Under the pieces are notes generated by a model, which had not been told where the DNA came from, did no database searches, and was given only the letters and a program-made list of their open reading frames with translations. A stretch of DNA of 16,508 bases from CAVPDE01 sp964580575 (GTDB lineage: Bacteria; Desulfobacterota; DSM-4660; Desulfatiglandales; HGW-15): positions 1 to 16,508 of the forward strand of contig CAZOLJ010000095.1 of the NCBI GenBank assembly GCA_964580575.1. Direction: 5' to 3'. Shown piece by piece: positions 6,122 through 13,079 of this stretch; within the stretch, counting starts at the first letter, position 1, and each line of letters opens with the position of its first letter. Position numbers and translations under genes: made by a program.

Positions 6122-8805
6122 GGTTTTGTGGGAGAGGAAATCTTGACGGATCTCCCTCGCCTGCGAATCGCCTTATCGGTCTCAACGGCGATTACGATGG
6201 TGAGAGCGACCAGGACGATCTGAAGCCACTCCCCTCCTGAAAGCGCCTCTGTCCGGAAAACCCATTGAAGGGCCGGCACGTAGATCACTGCAACCTGCGC
6301 CAGGAAAGAAGCGACCATACTGTAAAACAGGAAGGGGTTGCTGAGCGGATTGATCCGGAACACGGATTGGAGTTCCGATCGCGAGTTCCATGCTTGGAAG
6401 AATTGAAAGAGCACCATGGTCGTCATGGCGATGGTGCGCGCTCGTTCAAGAGAAACCTCTTCGCGAAGTGCAAAATAGAAATTGAAGATCACCCCCAGGG
6501 ATATCAATACACCGACCAAGAGGGTCCTCTCGTACATCAACCGTGACATGATTCCCTCTTTCGGATTTCGGGGTTTTCTTTTGAGCACTCCCTTTTCTGC
6601 AGGTTCAAAAGCAAGAGCCACATCCTGAAGCCCGTTGGTCACCAGGTTGATCCAGAGAATCTGGGCCGCCACATAAGGAATGGGCAAGTCCAGGGCCATA
6701 GCTATCAGGATGGAAAGAATCGCGGCCAAGCCCGTAGGGATAAGAAAGAGAGTCACTTTTCGTATGTTGTCAAAAACCACCCGGCCTTCTTCAACGGCAT
6801 GGAAGATGCTTGAGAAGTTATCGTCCGTGATCACCATGTCTGCGGCTTCCCGAGCGACATCGGTCCCTGTCTTGCCCATGGCGGCCCCAATGTGAGCCGC
6901 TTTGAGAGCAGGCGCATCATTCACCCCGTCGCCCGTCACGGCAACCACCTCACCGTGCCGCATCAACTGCTGAACGATTTTGAGTTTATGTTGAGGGCTG
7001 ACCCTTGCAAACACTGAGACGTCCCTCACTTTCTGAAACAGCGTCTCGTCATCCATGGATTCCAAGTCCCGGCCCGTTAGCGCCTTCCCGCCTTTTTGGG
7101 TGATACCGATCATCTTTCCAATGGCGGAGGCGGTCACGGCATGGTCTCCTGTGATCATGACCACCCGTATGCCCGCTTCCGTGCAACCCTTTACCGCCTC
7201 TGCGGCTTCCGGCCTGGGAGGATCGATCATTCCCTGTAACCCCGCAAACGTGAACCCGCCCTCGACATCCCGCGGTTTGAGTTCGGACAAGCCTTCCGGA
7301 GCATCCCTGTAAGCCATGGCAAGGACCCTCATTCCATCCTGGGCCAAGTGCTCTGCCGTGACGAGATGTTTTCTCCTGTCAGTTGGATGGCCCTGCCCGT
7401 AATTGGAGCACATTTCAAGGATTTTTTCAGGGGCCCCTTTTGCAAAAATCAGCCGCTTGCCGTTAAACCCATGGAGGGTGGCCATAAAACCCCGCTCGGA
7501 CTCGAAGGGAATGATGGAAAGCTGCGGATAGAGCGCTTTTTCTCTCTCGCCGTCAAGCCCTGTCTTCATGGCCGCCACATGGAGAGCCGCCTCTGTCGGA
7601 TCCCCGTCCACCTTGAACTCGCCGTTTTCTTCGATAATATTTGACTCGTTGCACAGCATGCCGATGCGTGCTATATGGCGCATCCTCTCCAGGGTTGACG
7701 TATCCGTGGAGTCCCATTCGCAGTAGAGTTCGCCCTCTGGCTCATAGCCGCTCCCTGTGACTTCACAGGAATGGAGCCCATCGTAAATCGCCTTGACGGT
7801 CATTTCATTTTTTGTGAGCGTCCCTGTCTTATCGGAGCAGATCACGGTAGTGCTCCCCAGGGTCTCCACTGCGGGGAGTTTCCTGATGATCGCGTTTTTT
7901 TTGGCCATTCTGCTGATGCCTATGGCCATGGCAACCGTGACAACGATCGGGAGACCCTCCGGCACCGCGGCCACAGCGGCGGCCACCGCTATTTTGAATA
8001 TCTCCGCTAACGTCATCCCAAGGAAAAGCCCGAGCAAGGAAATGGCTGCAGCGCTTCCCAGCACGATGAGACCGATCAGGTGCGCGAATCCGGCGATCTT
8101 CTGCTGAAGCGGCGTCGCCGTTACCGCCAGATCCTTAATATCCCGCGCGATTTGGCCGAGAACGGTCTTCACTCCCGTCCCTACCACAATGCCCTTTCCT
8201 CTGCCGTTGACAACGATCGTTCCCATGAAAGCCATGTTGGTCTGATCGCCGGGAGTGAGATTCTCATCCTCAATCGATGCAATCGTCTTGCTCACAGGAA
8301 CGGACTCACCGGTGAGAGCGGCTTCTTCAATTCGAAGTTCCGTAGTCCGGATGAGTCTGAGGTCGGCAGGAACCTTCATGCCTGACCCTAGGAGAACCAT
8401 ATCGCCGGGCACGAGAGTCTCGCTGAGGACCTCCTTCTCCGCCCCGCCCCTCACCACTCTTGCTCGGGAAACCACCATACGATCGAGGGCTCTCACGCTC
8501 TTTTCCGCCTTGTACTCCTGCCAGAACCCTATCGTCGCATTGAGAATCAGGACGGCAGCAATGACGCCGGTGTCCATGTGCTCGCCCAAAAAAGCCGTCA
8601 CCACGGCGGCCACTACGAGAATATAGATGAGGGGGCTGGTAAACTGATGGAGGAGCAGCCTCCAGGGGCTGGCGCCTTTTGCCTCGGGAAGCTTGTTCGG
8701 GCCTTCCTTTTCAAGACGGGTCTTCGCCTCCTCCCCGGGAAGGCCGCGTTCAGAGGTTTGAAGCTGCTTGAATACCGCTTCAGTGTCGATCCTGTACCAG
8801 TTCAT
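6118..8805 (-). CDS. P2-type cation-transporting P-type ATPase
   Basis: This 895-residue P-type ATPase pumps a cation across the inner membrane, driven by ATP. Domains in order are an N-terminal cation-ATPase domain (1-75), actuator with TGES (165-168), M4 with PEGLP (282-286), phosphorylation motif DKTGTLT (D325), nucleotide-binding GDPTE (401-405) and KGAPE (456-460), hinge TGDGVND (624-630), and C-terminal M5-M10. The M4 PEGLP and overall length fit the SERCA/PMR1-like P2 group. In M6 it reads NLVTNGLQD (720-728), where SERCA has NLVTDGLP, so a key Ca2+ ligand aspartate is asparagine and specificity may not be Ca2+. ATG 8805 follows GAGGGAGGGAG. It lies 87 bases after the usp gene, probably cotranscribed. 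Confidence 0.93.
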   Translation of the reverse strand: MNWYRIDTEAVFKQLQTSERGLPGEEAKTRLEKEGPNKLPEAKGASPWRLLLHQFTSPLIYILVVAAVVTAFLGEHMDTGVIAAVLILNATIGFWQEYKAEKSVRALDRMVVSRARVVRGGAEKEVLSETLVPGDMVLLGSGMKVPADLRLIRTTELRIEEAALTGESVPVSKTIASIEDENLTPGDQTNMAFMGTIVVNGRGKGIVVGTGVKTVLGQIARDIKDLAVTATPLQQKIAGFAHLIGLIVLGSAAAISLLGLFLGMTLAEIFKIAVAAAVAAVPEGLPIVVTVAMAIGISRMAKKNAIIRKLPAVETLGSTTVICSDKTGTLTKNEMTVKAIYDGLHSCEVTGSGYEPEGELYCEWDSTDTSTLERMRHIARIGMLCNESNIIEENGEFKVDGDPTEAALHVAAMKTGLDGEREKALYPQLSIIPFESERGFMATLHGFNGKRLIFAKGAPEKILEMCSNYGQGHPTDRRKHLVTAEHLAQDGMRVLAMAYRDAPEGLSELKPRDVEGGFTFAGLQGMIDPPRPEAAEAVKGCTEAGIRVVMITGDHAVTASAIGKMIGITQKGGKALTGRDLESMDDETLFQKVRDVSVFARVSPQHKLKIVQQLMRHGEVVAVTGDGVNDAPALKAAHIGAAMGKTGTDVAREAADMVITDDNFSSIFHAVEEGRVVFDNIRKVTLFLIPTGLAAILSILIAMALDLPIPYVAAQILWINLVTNGLQDVALAFEPAEKGVLKRKPRNPKEGIMSRLMYERTLLVGVLISLGVIFNFYFALREEVSLERARTIAMTTMVLFQFFQAWNSRSELQSVFRINPLSNPFLFYSMVASFLAQVAVIYVPALQWVFRTEALSGGEWLQIVLVALTIVIAVETDKAIRRRGRSVKISSPTKP

Positions 8806-8892
8806 GCCACAATACTCCCTCCCTCAGTACTCAGGTGCGATGCATGCAGTTCCATCGGGGTTCTCGGAATCTGGGACGACAATCTGCCTATC

Positions 8893-9336
8893 TCAAGTTG
8901 CAGGGACGGCCATCATCGGACAGGGGGCCATTCCGGCAACCTTAACCGAGACCGACCCGGCCATGTAGGGAGCGCGGCCTGAACTGCCGCGCGTCGACAT
9001 CACAATAAGGCCCGCTTTTTCCTCGGAAGCAAGTTTCACGATTTCATCGGCAGGATCTCCCTGGATGACCTTGATGGAGAAGGCGAGTCCCTTCTTGAAA
9101 TGAATCTGCGCGACTTCTTGCAGTGATTCTTTTGCCAAGCGGATCAGTTCGCCGTAATAATCCTGAACTTTGCCGGCGGAGACGCCGGAAGAAGTCAGCA
9201 CATGCGGCGGTGGGACGACATGAAGCAGGATCAACTCCGAGGAGTAGGCGGCGGCCAGTTCCGCCGCCACCTTGATGCCCTCATGGGAGAGAGTGCTGAA
9301 ATCCGTGGTGACCAAGATCTTTTTTAAAGGGAGCAT
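8893..9336 (-). CDS. Universal stress protein, single UspA domain
   Basis: This 147-residue single-domain protein opens with KKILVTTDFSTLSHEG, the usual Usp first strand and loop, and has ILLHVVPP at about 36-43. The nucleotide-loop pattern is present as STRG-SSGRAPYMA-GS (114-128), with the first glycine of G-2x-G-9x-G-S replaced by serine, so ATP binding is probable but not assured. AAGGAGGAATAGAAA precedes ATG 9336. It sits directly upstream of the P-type ATPase on the same strand, a common arrangement in which a Usp protein accompanies an ion pump. It may sense or modulate pump activity under stress, but this is inference. The 162 bases before it show no strong promoter. Confidence 0.92.
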   Translation of the reverse strand: MLPLKKILVTTDFSTLSHEGIKVAAELAAAYSSELILLHVVPPPHVLTSSGVSAGKVQDYYGELIRLAKESLQEVAQIHFKKGLAFSIKVIQGDPADEIVKLASEEKAGLIVMSTRGSSGRAPYMAGSVSVKVAGMAPCPMMAVPAT

Positions 9337-9498
9337 TTTCTATTCCTCCTTGACTCCATATGCGGGGATCTTTGCCGAGAGCCATCCAGCAGACTGAAAT
9401 TTCTTCGAAAATCAGCTGCAACGATCGGCTCCCGCCTATTCCTCTGGATCATTTCATACCCTTTGCAGCATACCTTTTTTTACCCAAAAAGCAACTTC

Positions 9499-9915
9499 TT
9501 ATGCAGCGCCACTCAATAGATTCTGGATGGTTTTATCGATTTCTTTCACCTTGAACGGTTTCGTGACGATGGCGTCAACAGTGTTCATGGTCATCTTTTC
9601 CCAATGCGCATCGTCACAAAATCCCGTCACCACGATCACAGGGGTCGTCGGCGATCGTTCTTTGACAAGGCGCGACAGTTCCCACCCATTCATCAGAGGC
9701 ATTTGAAGATCGGTCAGCACCAGATCGTAGGCGCCGGTAAAAAAATGCGTGGCTGCCTCCAGACCGTTTTCTGCAGCAGTCACCTCATAGCCCATGAGGG
9801 AAAGGATTCTCAACAGCACCTCCTGAACCGCCTTGTCATTGGACGCGACCAACAGTTGGGCATTCCTCTGCGCTACGGCAAAAACGGTGCGCGACTTCTT
9901 CTCTCTTGATTTCAA
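9499..9915 (-). CDS. Stand-alone response-regulator receiver domain, degenerate acidic pair
   Basis: This 138-residue CheY-like protein is only a receiver domain. The phosphoacceptor D69 lies in LVLTDLQMPLMNG, the switch threonine T97 in VIVVTG, and K119 in VTKPF. The metal-binding acidic pair normally found after the first strand is S25-N26 (LLVASND), so Mg2+ binding and phosphorylation may be weakened. The start is taken as TTG 9915 because it overlaps the upstream TGA as TTGA, a coupling pattern. A nearby ATG at about 9924 with GGGAGGAAGAG upstream opens another frame, so a start-region frameshift cannot be excluded. About 18 residues precede the usual domain start. No output domain or partner kinase is adjacent. 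Confidence 0.82.
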   Translation of the reverse strand: MKSREKKSRTVFAVAQRNAQLLVASNDKAVQEVLLRILSLMGYEVTAAENGLEAATHFFTGAYDLVLTDLQMPLMNGWELSRLVKERSPTTPVIVVTGFCDDAHWEKMTMNTVDAIVTKPFKVKEIDKTIQNLLSGAA

Positions 9916-10112
9916 TCTCTGACATCTCTTCCTCCCGACTTTTCTGGAGATTCCATCGCCCCTTCAGGAGCCTTCGGGTCTAATCGATCCTGGTGGCTCC
10001 TCCCTGCCTGGGGCCTCTGCTCGCCGAGCATCTTGACCCTTTCGCGCAAAAGGACTAGCTCCAGAGTCTTGCCAAAAGGGTCCTTGAGATTCTGAAGAAT
10101 GAGGTCGGTCAT
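9912..10112 (-). CDS. Hypothetical 66-aa protein
   Basis: ATG 10112 follows AAGGAAAATTCCT and opens MTDLILQNLKDPFGKTLELV, a likely amphipathic helical segment, continuing LLRERVKMLGEQRPQAG; the second half is polar and probably disordered. TGA 9912-9914 overlaps the TTG start of the receiver-domain gene. The open frame reaches upstream to 10187, but that part crosses a hairpin and lacks a binding site. It lies between the STAS-like gene and the receiver gene on the same strand and is likely cotranscribed. I recognise no family. It is supported mainly by the coupled stop/start and a plausible N-terminus. Confidence 0.5.
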   Translation of the reverse strand: MTDLILQNLKDPFGKTLELVLLRERVKMLGEQRPQAGRSHQDRLDPKAPEGAMESPEKSGGRDVRD

Positions 10113-10146
10113 AGGAATTTTCCTTTTTCGCCCACCGTGACCTCTG

Positions 10147-10174
10147 GTAGCCGCGGCTGAAGAGCCGCGCCTAC
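10147..10174. repeat. Strong intercistronic hairpin overlapping the STAS-like stop codon
   Basis: GTAGCCGCGGCT (10147-10158) faces AGCCGCGCCTAC (10163-10174) across a GAAG loop, giving a 12-bp stem with one mismatch. The right arm contains the TAG stop of the STAS-like gene. There is no T-run on either strand, so it is more likely an mRNA-processing or stabilising element, or a dispersed REP-type repeat, than a terminator. Confidence 0.7.
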
Positions 10175-10461
10175 CCGCACACGGCATTTAGGGGCGCGAT
10201 CGTCTTTGCATTCTCCCCTGTAAACAGAAGTTGGAAGGACGAACGTCTCAATTCAGGGAGCTTTTTTTCAAACACGTTCAATCCAAAGGGATAAATCGTT
10301 TTCAAACTGCGAGTGCAAATGAATACTCTCCGCACCCCGGCGGCATTCTCTTTCATCGTTTCGAGCAGCTCACATGCCGATGAACCATCGAAATCGCCGG
10401 ACAACGTCAGGTGGAGGCTATCGCCATCCTGATGTACAAGAATCCGAAAGTTGGATGCCAT
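10171..10461 (-). CDS. STAS-like domain protein (anti-sigma factor antagonist type fold)
   Basis: ATG 10461 is preceded by AAAGGGGGTTCATC and gives 96 residues. The order of strands and helices, FRILVHQDGDSLHLTLSGDFDG then SACELLETM, resembles STAS domains of the SpoIIAA type. At the position where antagonists carry a phosphorylatable IDSSGL motif the protein has IYPFGL, so regulation by serine phosphorylation is not expected. The frame extends to 10500, but that start would overlap the dksA-like stop and has no binding site. It sits between the dksA-like gene (36 bases upstream) and the 66-aa ORF. The fold assignment is by pattern only. Confidence 0.65.
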   Translation of the reverse strand: MASNFRILVHQDGDSLHLTLSGDFDGSSACELLETMKENAAGVRRVFICTRSLKTIYPFGLNVFEKKLPELRRSSFQLLFTGENAKTIAPLNAVCG

Positions 10462-10496
10462 GATGAACCCCCTTTCTTCCTTATTCCATGAGACTC

Positions 10497-10883
10497 TCAA
10501 TAATCCGCAATGAGATACTCTTCAGCTTTCGTTCTCTCTTCCGCCTCCTGCTCCTCCTTACATTCGATGCACAGAATGGTCACCGGCCGGGCCCTGAGCC
10601 TCCGAAGAGGGATTTCCTCGCCGCACTCTTCGCAGATTCCGAAAGTGCCTTGATCCAGCCTCCCTAAGGCTTCTCTGATTTTTCTGATCAGTTTCGCTTC
10701 CCTATCTCTTATTCTTAAAGCGAAACCCATGGCAGAGGCATGAGAGGCTTCGTCCACATGATTGGATAGCTTGTCCTTGAGATCCCTGATATCAATAAGA
10801 GTATCCCGGGCTTTTTCCAGGCTTTCATTCAGCCTTTGACTAAGCCACTTTTTGAAGTGTTGTTTATTTTTCTCCGTTAGCAT
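10497..10883 (-). CDS. DksA/TraR C4-type zinc-finger protein
   Basis: This 128-residue protein has an N-terminal helical coiled-coil part (about 1-75) and a C4 zinc finger with C84, C87, C105 and C108 (GICEECGE ... ILCIECKE). DksA-type proteins enter the RNA polymerase secondary channel and alter initiation with ppGpp. At the coiled-coil tip it has VDEASHAS, with one aspartate where E. coli DksA has DxxDxA, so activity may differ. ATG 10883 was chosen because AAAGGAGG precedes it; a start at 10922 is possible but lacks a binding site. It is the first gene after the promoter at 10957-10984, which carries the shared operator-like palindrome, and probably leads the stress-gene transcript. Confidence 0.92.
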   Translation of the reverse strand: MLTEKNKQHFKKWLSQRLNESLEKARDTLIDIRDLKDKLSNHVDEASHASAMGFALRIRDREAKLIRKIREALGRLDQGTFGICEECGEEIPLRRLRARPVTILCIECKEEQEAEERTKAEEYLIADY

Positions 10884-10938
10884 GGCAAAAGACCTCCTTT
10901 CTTGCTGGCGCGGAATGTTCATGAACGACGGGCTAAGT

Positions 10939-10956
10939 AAGTTATCGATTGCTTAC
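10939..10956. promoter_or_regulatory. Operator-like palindrome at the dksA-like promoter
   Basis: On the - strand it reads GTAAGCAATCGATAACTT, and the extended sequence GTAAG-N10-CTTAC at 10937-10956 is a dyad around ATCGAT. It touches the -10 box and would cover the transcription start. It matches the site at 5860-5877 at 15 of 18 positions. It is inferred to be an operator for the TetR regulator encoded at 4975-5571. Confidence 0.62.
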
Positions 10957-10984
10957 ATTTTATTAAAAAATTCTCGCTTGTCAA
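10957..10984 (-). promoter_or_regulatory. Sigma-70-type promoter of the dksA-like gene
   Basis: On the - strand, TTGACA (10984-10979) and TAAAAT (10962-10957) are separated by 16 A/T-rich bases. Five of six -10 bases and all -35 bases match consensus. The expected start at about 10950 lies in the adjoining palindrome. The leader to ATG 10883 would be about 65 bases. Confidence 0.75.
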
Positions 10985-11083
10985 CACAAAAGCGAAGGAT
11001 ACTCAAACGACCGTCGTCTGTGAAAGGAGGAAGTTAGGAGGGGTTAATTTGAAATGGGTTGTTTCTTCTCAAGCAGCCTCTCT

Positions 11084-11626
11084 TCAACGCATATATTCGG
11101 GTGTTTTGTCCGCAGGCTCCTTCCCCAGCAAGACCATTGCAAAGTGCTCCAGCTTCTCGTTGACGCTCGGATCCCGGTCGTGCCAGCGAGCCAGAAACTC
11201 GCTCTCTCGCAGCCATGTCCTGCGGAAAGATCCGGGGTCCTCGAACAACAACACTCCTTTTGCATGCCCGATGACGATCGCATAGTGCCCGTTGTCGTAG
11301 TCGTTGCGCCAGTCTTCCAGCGTCATGTACCGGTCCGCCCAGGCTTGCAGGAGAACGATCACCGGATGACCCTCGTCCACAAATCGTTTCACTTTTCCCA
11401 AGCTCCACCCTGACCCCGCATGCACCTCGAAACCCTTGTTTTTGCTGAAAGCGATCATGTTGGCCACAGGAGTACCGTCTTCGCTCGTTCCCAGCGCTTT
11501 CATCAATTCATCGCCCCGGATCTCCACCCCGTAATAGGCCAGGACCATTTGCAGGGCCTGAGCCCCGCAATCAAAATCAAACACCTGCCTCCCGATGTGA
11601 AGGTCAATGACATTTCGATCTTTCAT
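11084..11626 (-). CDS. Peptidase C39-like papain-fold protein
   Basis: This 180-residue cytosolic protein with no signal peptide has a papain-like C39 pattern: FDFDCGAQALQMVLAYYG places a catalytic cysteine at C20, NGHYAIVIGH supplies the histidine (H114), and LFEDPG the aspartate (D130). All three triad residues are present, so it may be an active cysteine peptidase. C39 domains usually cut leader peptides at double-glycine sites inside ABC exporters, but no exporter or leader peptide is seen here. ATG 11626 overlaps the upstream stop as ATGA, so it is coupled to the N-formylglutamate amidohydrolase-like gene. The frame continues upstream to 11812 only inside that gene. The substrate is unknown. 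Confidence 0.82.
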   Translation of the reverse strand: MKDRNVIDLHIGRQVFDFDCGAQALQMVLAYYGVEIRGDELMKALGTSEDGTPVANMIAFSKNKGFEVHAGSGWSLGKVKRFVDEGHPVIVLLQAWADRYMTLEDWRNDYDNGHYAIVIGHAKGVLLFEDPGSFRRTWLRESEFLARWHDRDPSVNEKLEHFAMVLLGKEPADKTPEYMR

Positions 11627-12399
11627 CCATTCCCCCGAACGAGATGCAGCGTTTGAGCGATGGATTCGGCAAAAGCCCGCCTCAAGCGGTTGATCGCCTT
11701 CACATTGAGGGTCTGGTCCGGATTCCTGTAAAGCCGCTCGCAGGTCTCCTGGAGTATTGCGGGAACCCGGTTCCCTGCTCGCTCCAAAGCGTTGACCGAG
11801 TGGGCGGCACACACATGGCCGTAAACCGTATAATACTCTGAGGCGTTGACTGTGACGTTTACCTCAGGGAGACGCTTGGCCAATTCCCTCGCATAGGTCT
11901 CAATGTAGATTGGCGGACTGTAGACCTTGGGCGCTTCGTCCAAAGGCGAATCCTGGAAATTCATGAGGTCGATCTGATTTTCCCCAACCCCTCGCGCCGG
12001 GACCGTTGAATGGCCGTCAAGGAGAAATGCGGCGCCTTCGGCAATGCTCTTTTCGATATCGCGGTGAAAGGGATCGAGGTACTTTTCGGCAAGCCGTTTG
12101 CGCAGCGCTTGATCAGGCTCGCCACCCTGCCGGTAGACAGGCCTGCCGTAGACGTCTCTTAAAGGCACACTGTCGTCAAGGAGATCCGGTCGCCTGTTTC
12201 CCTCAAGGATAAGACAGCAATAAGGGAAAACAATCTGGCGGCTGCCCAGGAGATCCCGGAAATCATAGAGCCAGTGGGTGTACCAATCCACGTTCTGCAC
12301 CAGCGACGGAAACTCCTCCGACAGGTTCTCAAGCGGTATCTCGTTGGGAACCATAATCCCGCTGTGCGGAATGATGACCAGAAGCTGTTCAAGAGTCAT
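11623..12399 (-). CDS. N-formylglutamate amidohydrolase family protein
   Basis: This 258-residue protein of the N-formylglutamate amidohydrolase family (PF05013-type) hydrolyses N-acyl amide bonds in characterised members such as HutG-like enzymes. It opens LLVIIPHSGIMVP with the metal-site histidine H12, then EGNRRPDLLDD and LLDGHSTVP as further conserved blocks. ATG 12399 was chosen because GAAGGGG precedes it and the IPHSG motif follows at once; the frame extends to 12507 without a binding site or family-like sequence. No histidine-utilisation genes are nearby, so a role in histidine breakdown is unlikely here. Its stop overlaps the start of the C39-like gene, suggesting both act on the same peptide or amide substrate. 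Confidence 0.85.
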   Translation of the reverse strand: MTLEQLLVIIPHSGIMVPNEIPLENLSEEFPSLVQNVDWYTHWLYDFRDLLGSRQIVFPYCCLILEGNRRPDLLDDSVPLRDVYGRPVYRQGGEPDQALRKRLAEKYLDPFHRDIEKSIAEGAAFLLDGHSTVPARGVGENQIDLMNFQDSPLDEAPKVYSPPIYIETYARELAKRLPEVNVTVNASEYYTVYGHVCAAHSVNALERAGNRVPAILQETCERLYRNPDQTLNVKAINRLRRAFAESIAQTLHLVRGNG

Positions 12400-12507
12400 G
12401 GCGGTGGCCCCTTCTCTGTCGGTTTTAAAAAGGGATCGCGACACCAGTCTAACTTGATCGCCGGAGGGTGTGCATGCGTCGGAGACTTCACGCACTGAAT
12501 GTATCAT

Positions 12508-12821
12508 TCTGCGCTACGTTTTGCAGCTTCTTCGTTATCTTGGCTACCGGCCGCTGCTAATTTGGAACAGGCGGACACCACAGGGCAGAGTCGACATCGC
12601 CGAGCCCGGCTTGGATCCTAGGGAAACGAAGCGCCGGGTCGCAACCTCAAAAGGGGTGTTTGAAGTCACGGGTTTCGAGACCCGGATCGGGAATGCGAAG
12701 ACACAGCAGAAAAGATGGGGCGACTATGCCGCACATTATTGCCTAGGCCGGCGTGATCTGTTATCTTTCAAGGTATTGAATTGGCCGAAAAAGCTCTCCT
12801 TTTCAGGGGGTCCAAACCGAC
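12508..12821. other. Intergenic region without a recognisable gene
   Basis: This stretch separates the divergent amidohydrolase and phosphorylase sides. A + strand frame crosses most of it, but the translation is Arg-rich and matches nothing I recognise. A short hairpin, CGGGT-TTCGAG-ACCCG at about 12680-12695, and other G+C-rich stems could belong to a structured leader for the downstream Na/Pi-cotransporter remnant. I match it to no known riboswitch class. Confidence 0.4.
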
Positions 12822-13079
12822 ATGTTTGCCTTGCTGGACGAATGGAAATTATTAGCCGGTCTGGGCATGTTCCTTTTCGGCATTTTCGTGATGGAAGAGT
12901 CTATGAAGCTGCTCTCCGGGCGGACGTTTAAAGTGATGGCTCGCCGTCATGCCGGCTCTCGCCTGTTGCCCATGATCGGCATCGGCGGCCTGGGGCTGAT
13001 CCTTCTGTCTCAAACCTTGTGCTGCCGGCGTGCAGGGGCAGGTTGCGTCCCGCGGGGAGCCGCTCTTGATGTCTTTTGA
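12822..13079 (+). pseudogene. Truncated Na+/phosphate cotransporter (NptA-like) N-terminus
   Basis: The first 45 or so residues, including EWKLLAGLGMFLFGIFVMEE and SMKLLSGRTFKVMARRHAG, match the start of Na/Pi-cotransporter family proteins (PF02690-type). Full members have several hundred residues with repeated QSSS-type motifs. Here similarity fades after about residue 50 and the frame ends at 85 residues (CRRAGAGC...), without the first QSS motif. A CAGGGGGTC-like binding site precedes ATG 12822. The 3' end overlaps the first 11 bases of the phosphorylase gene, so a deletion or insertion probably joined the two. It could still be translated as a short peptide. Confidence 0.7.

Noticed and set aside
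12470..12931. A 153-codon + strand frame in the phosphorylase upstream region
   Set aside because: The translation matches no family I recognise and overlaps the Na/Pi-cotransporter remnant in another frame.
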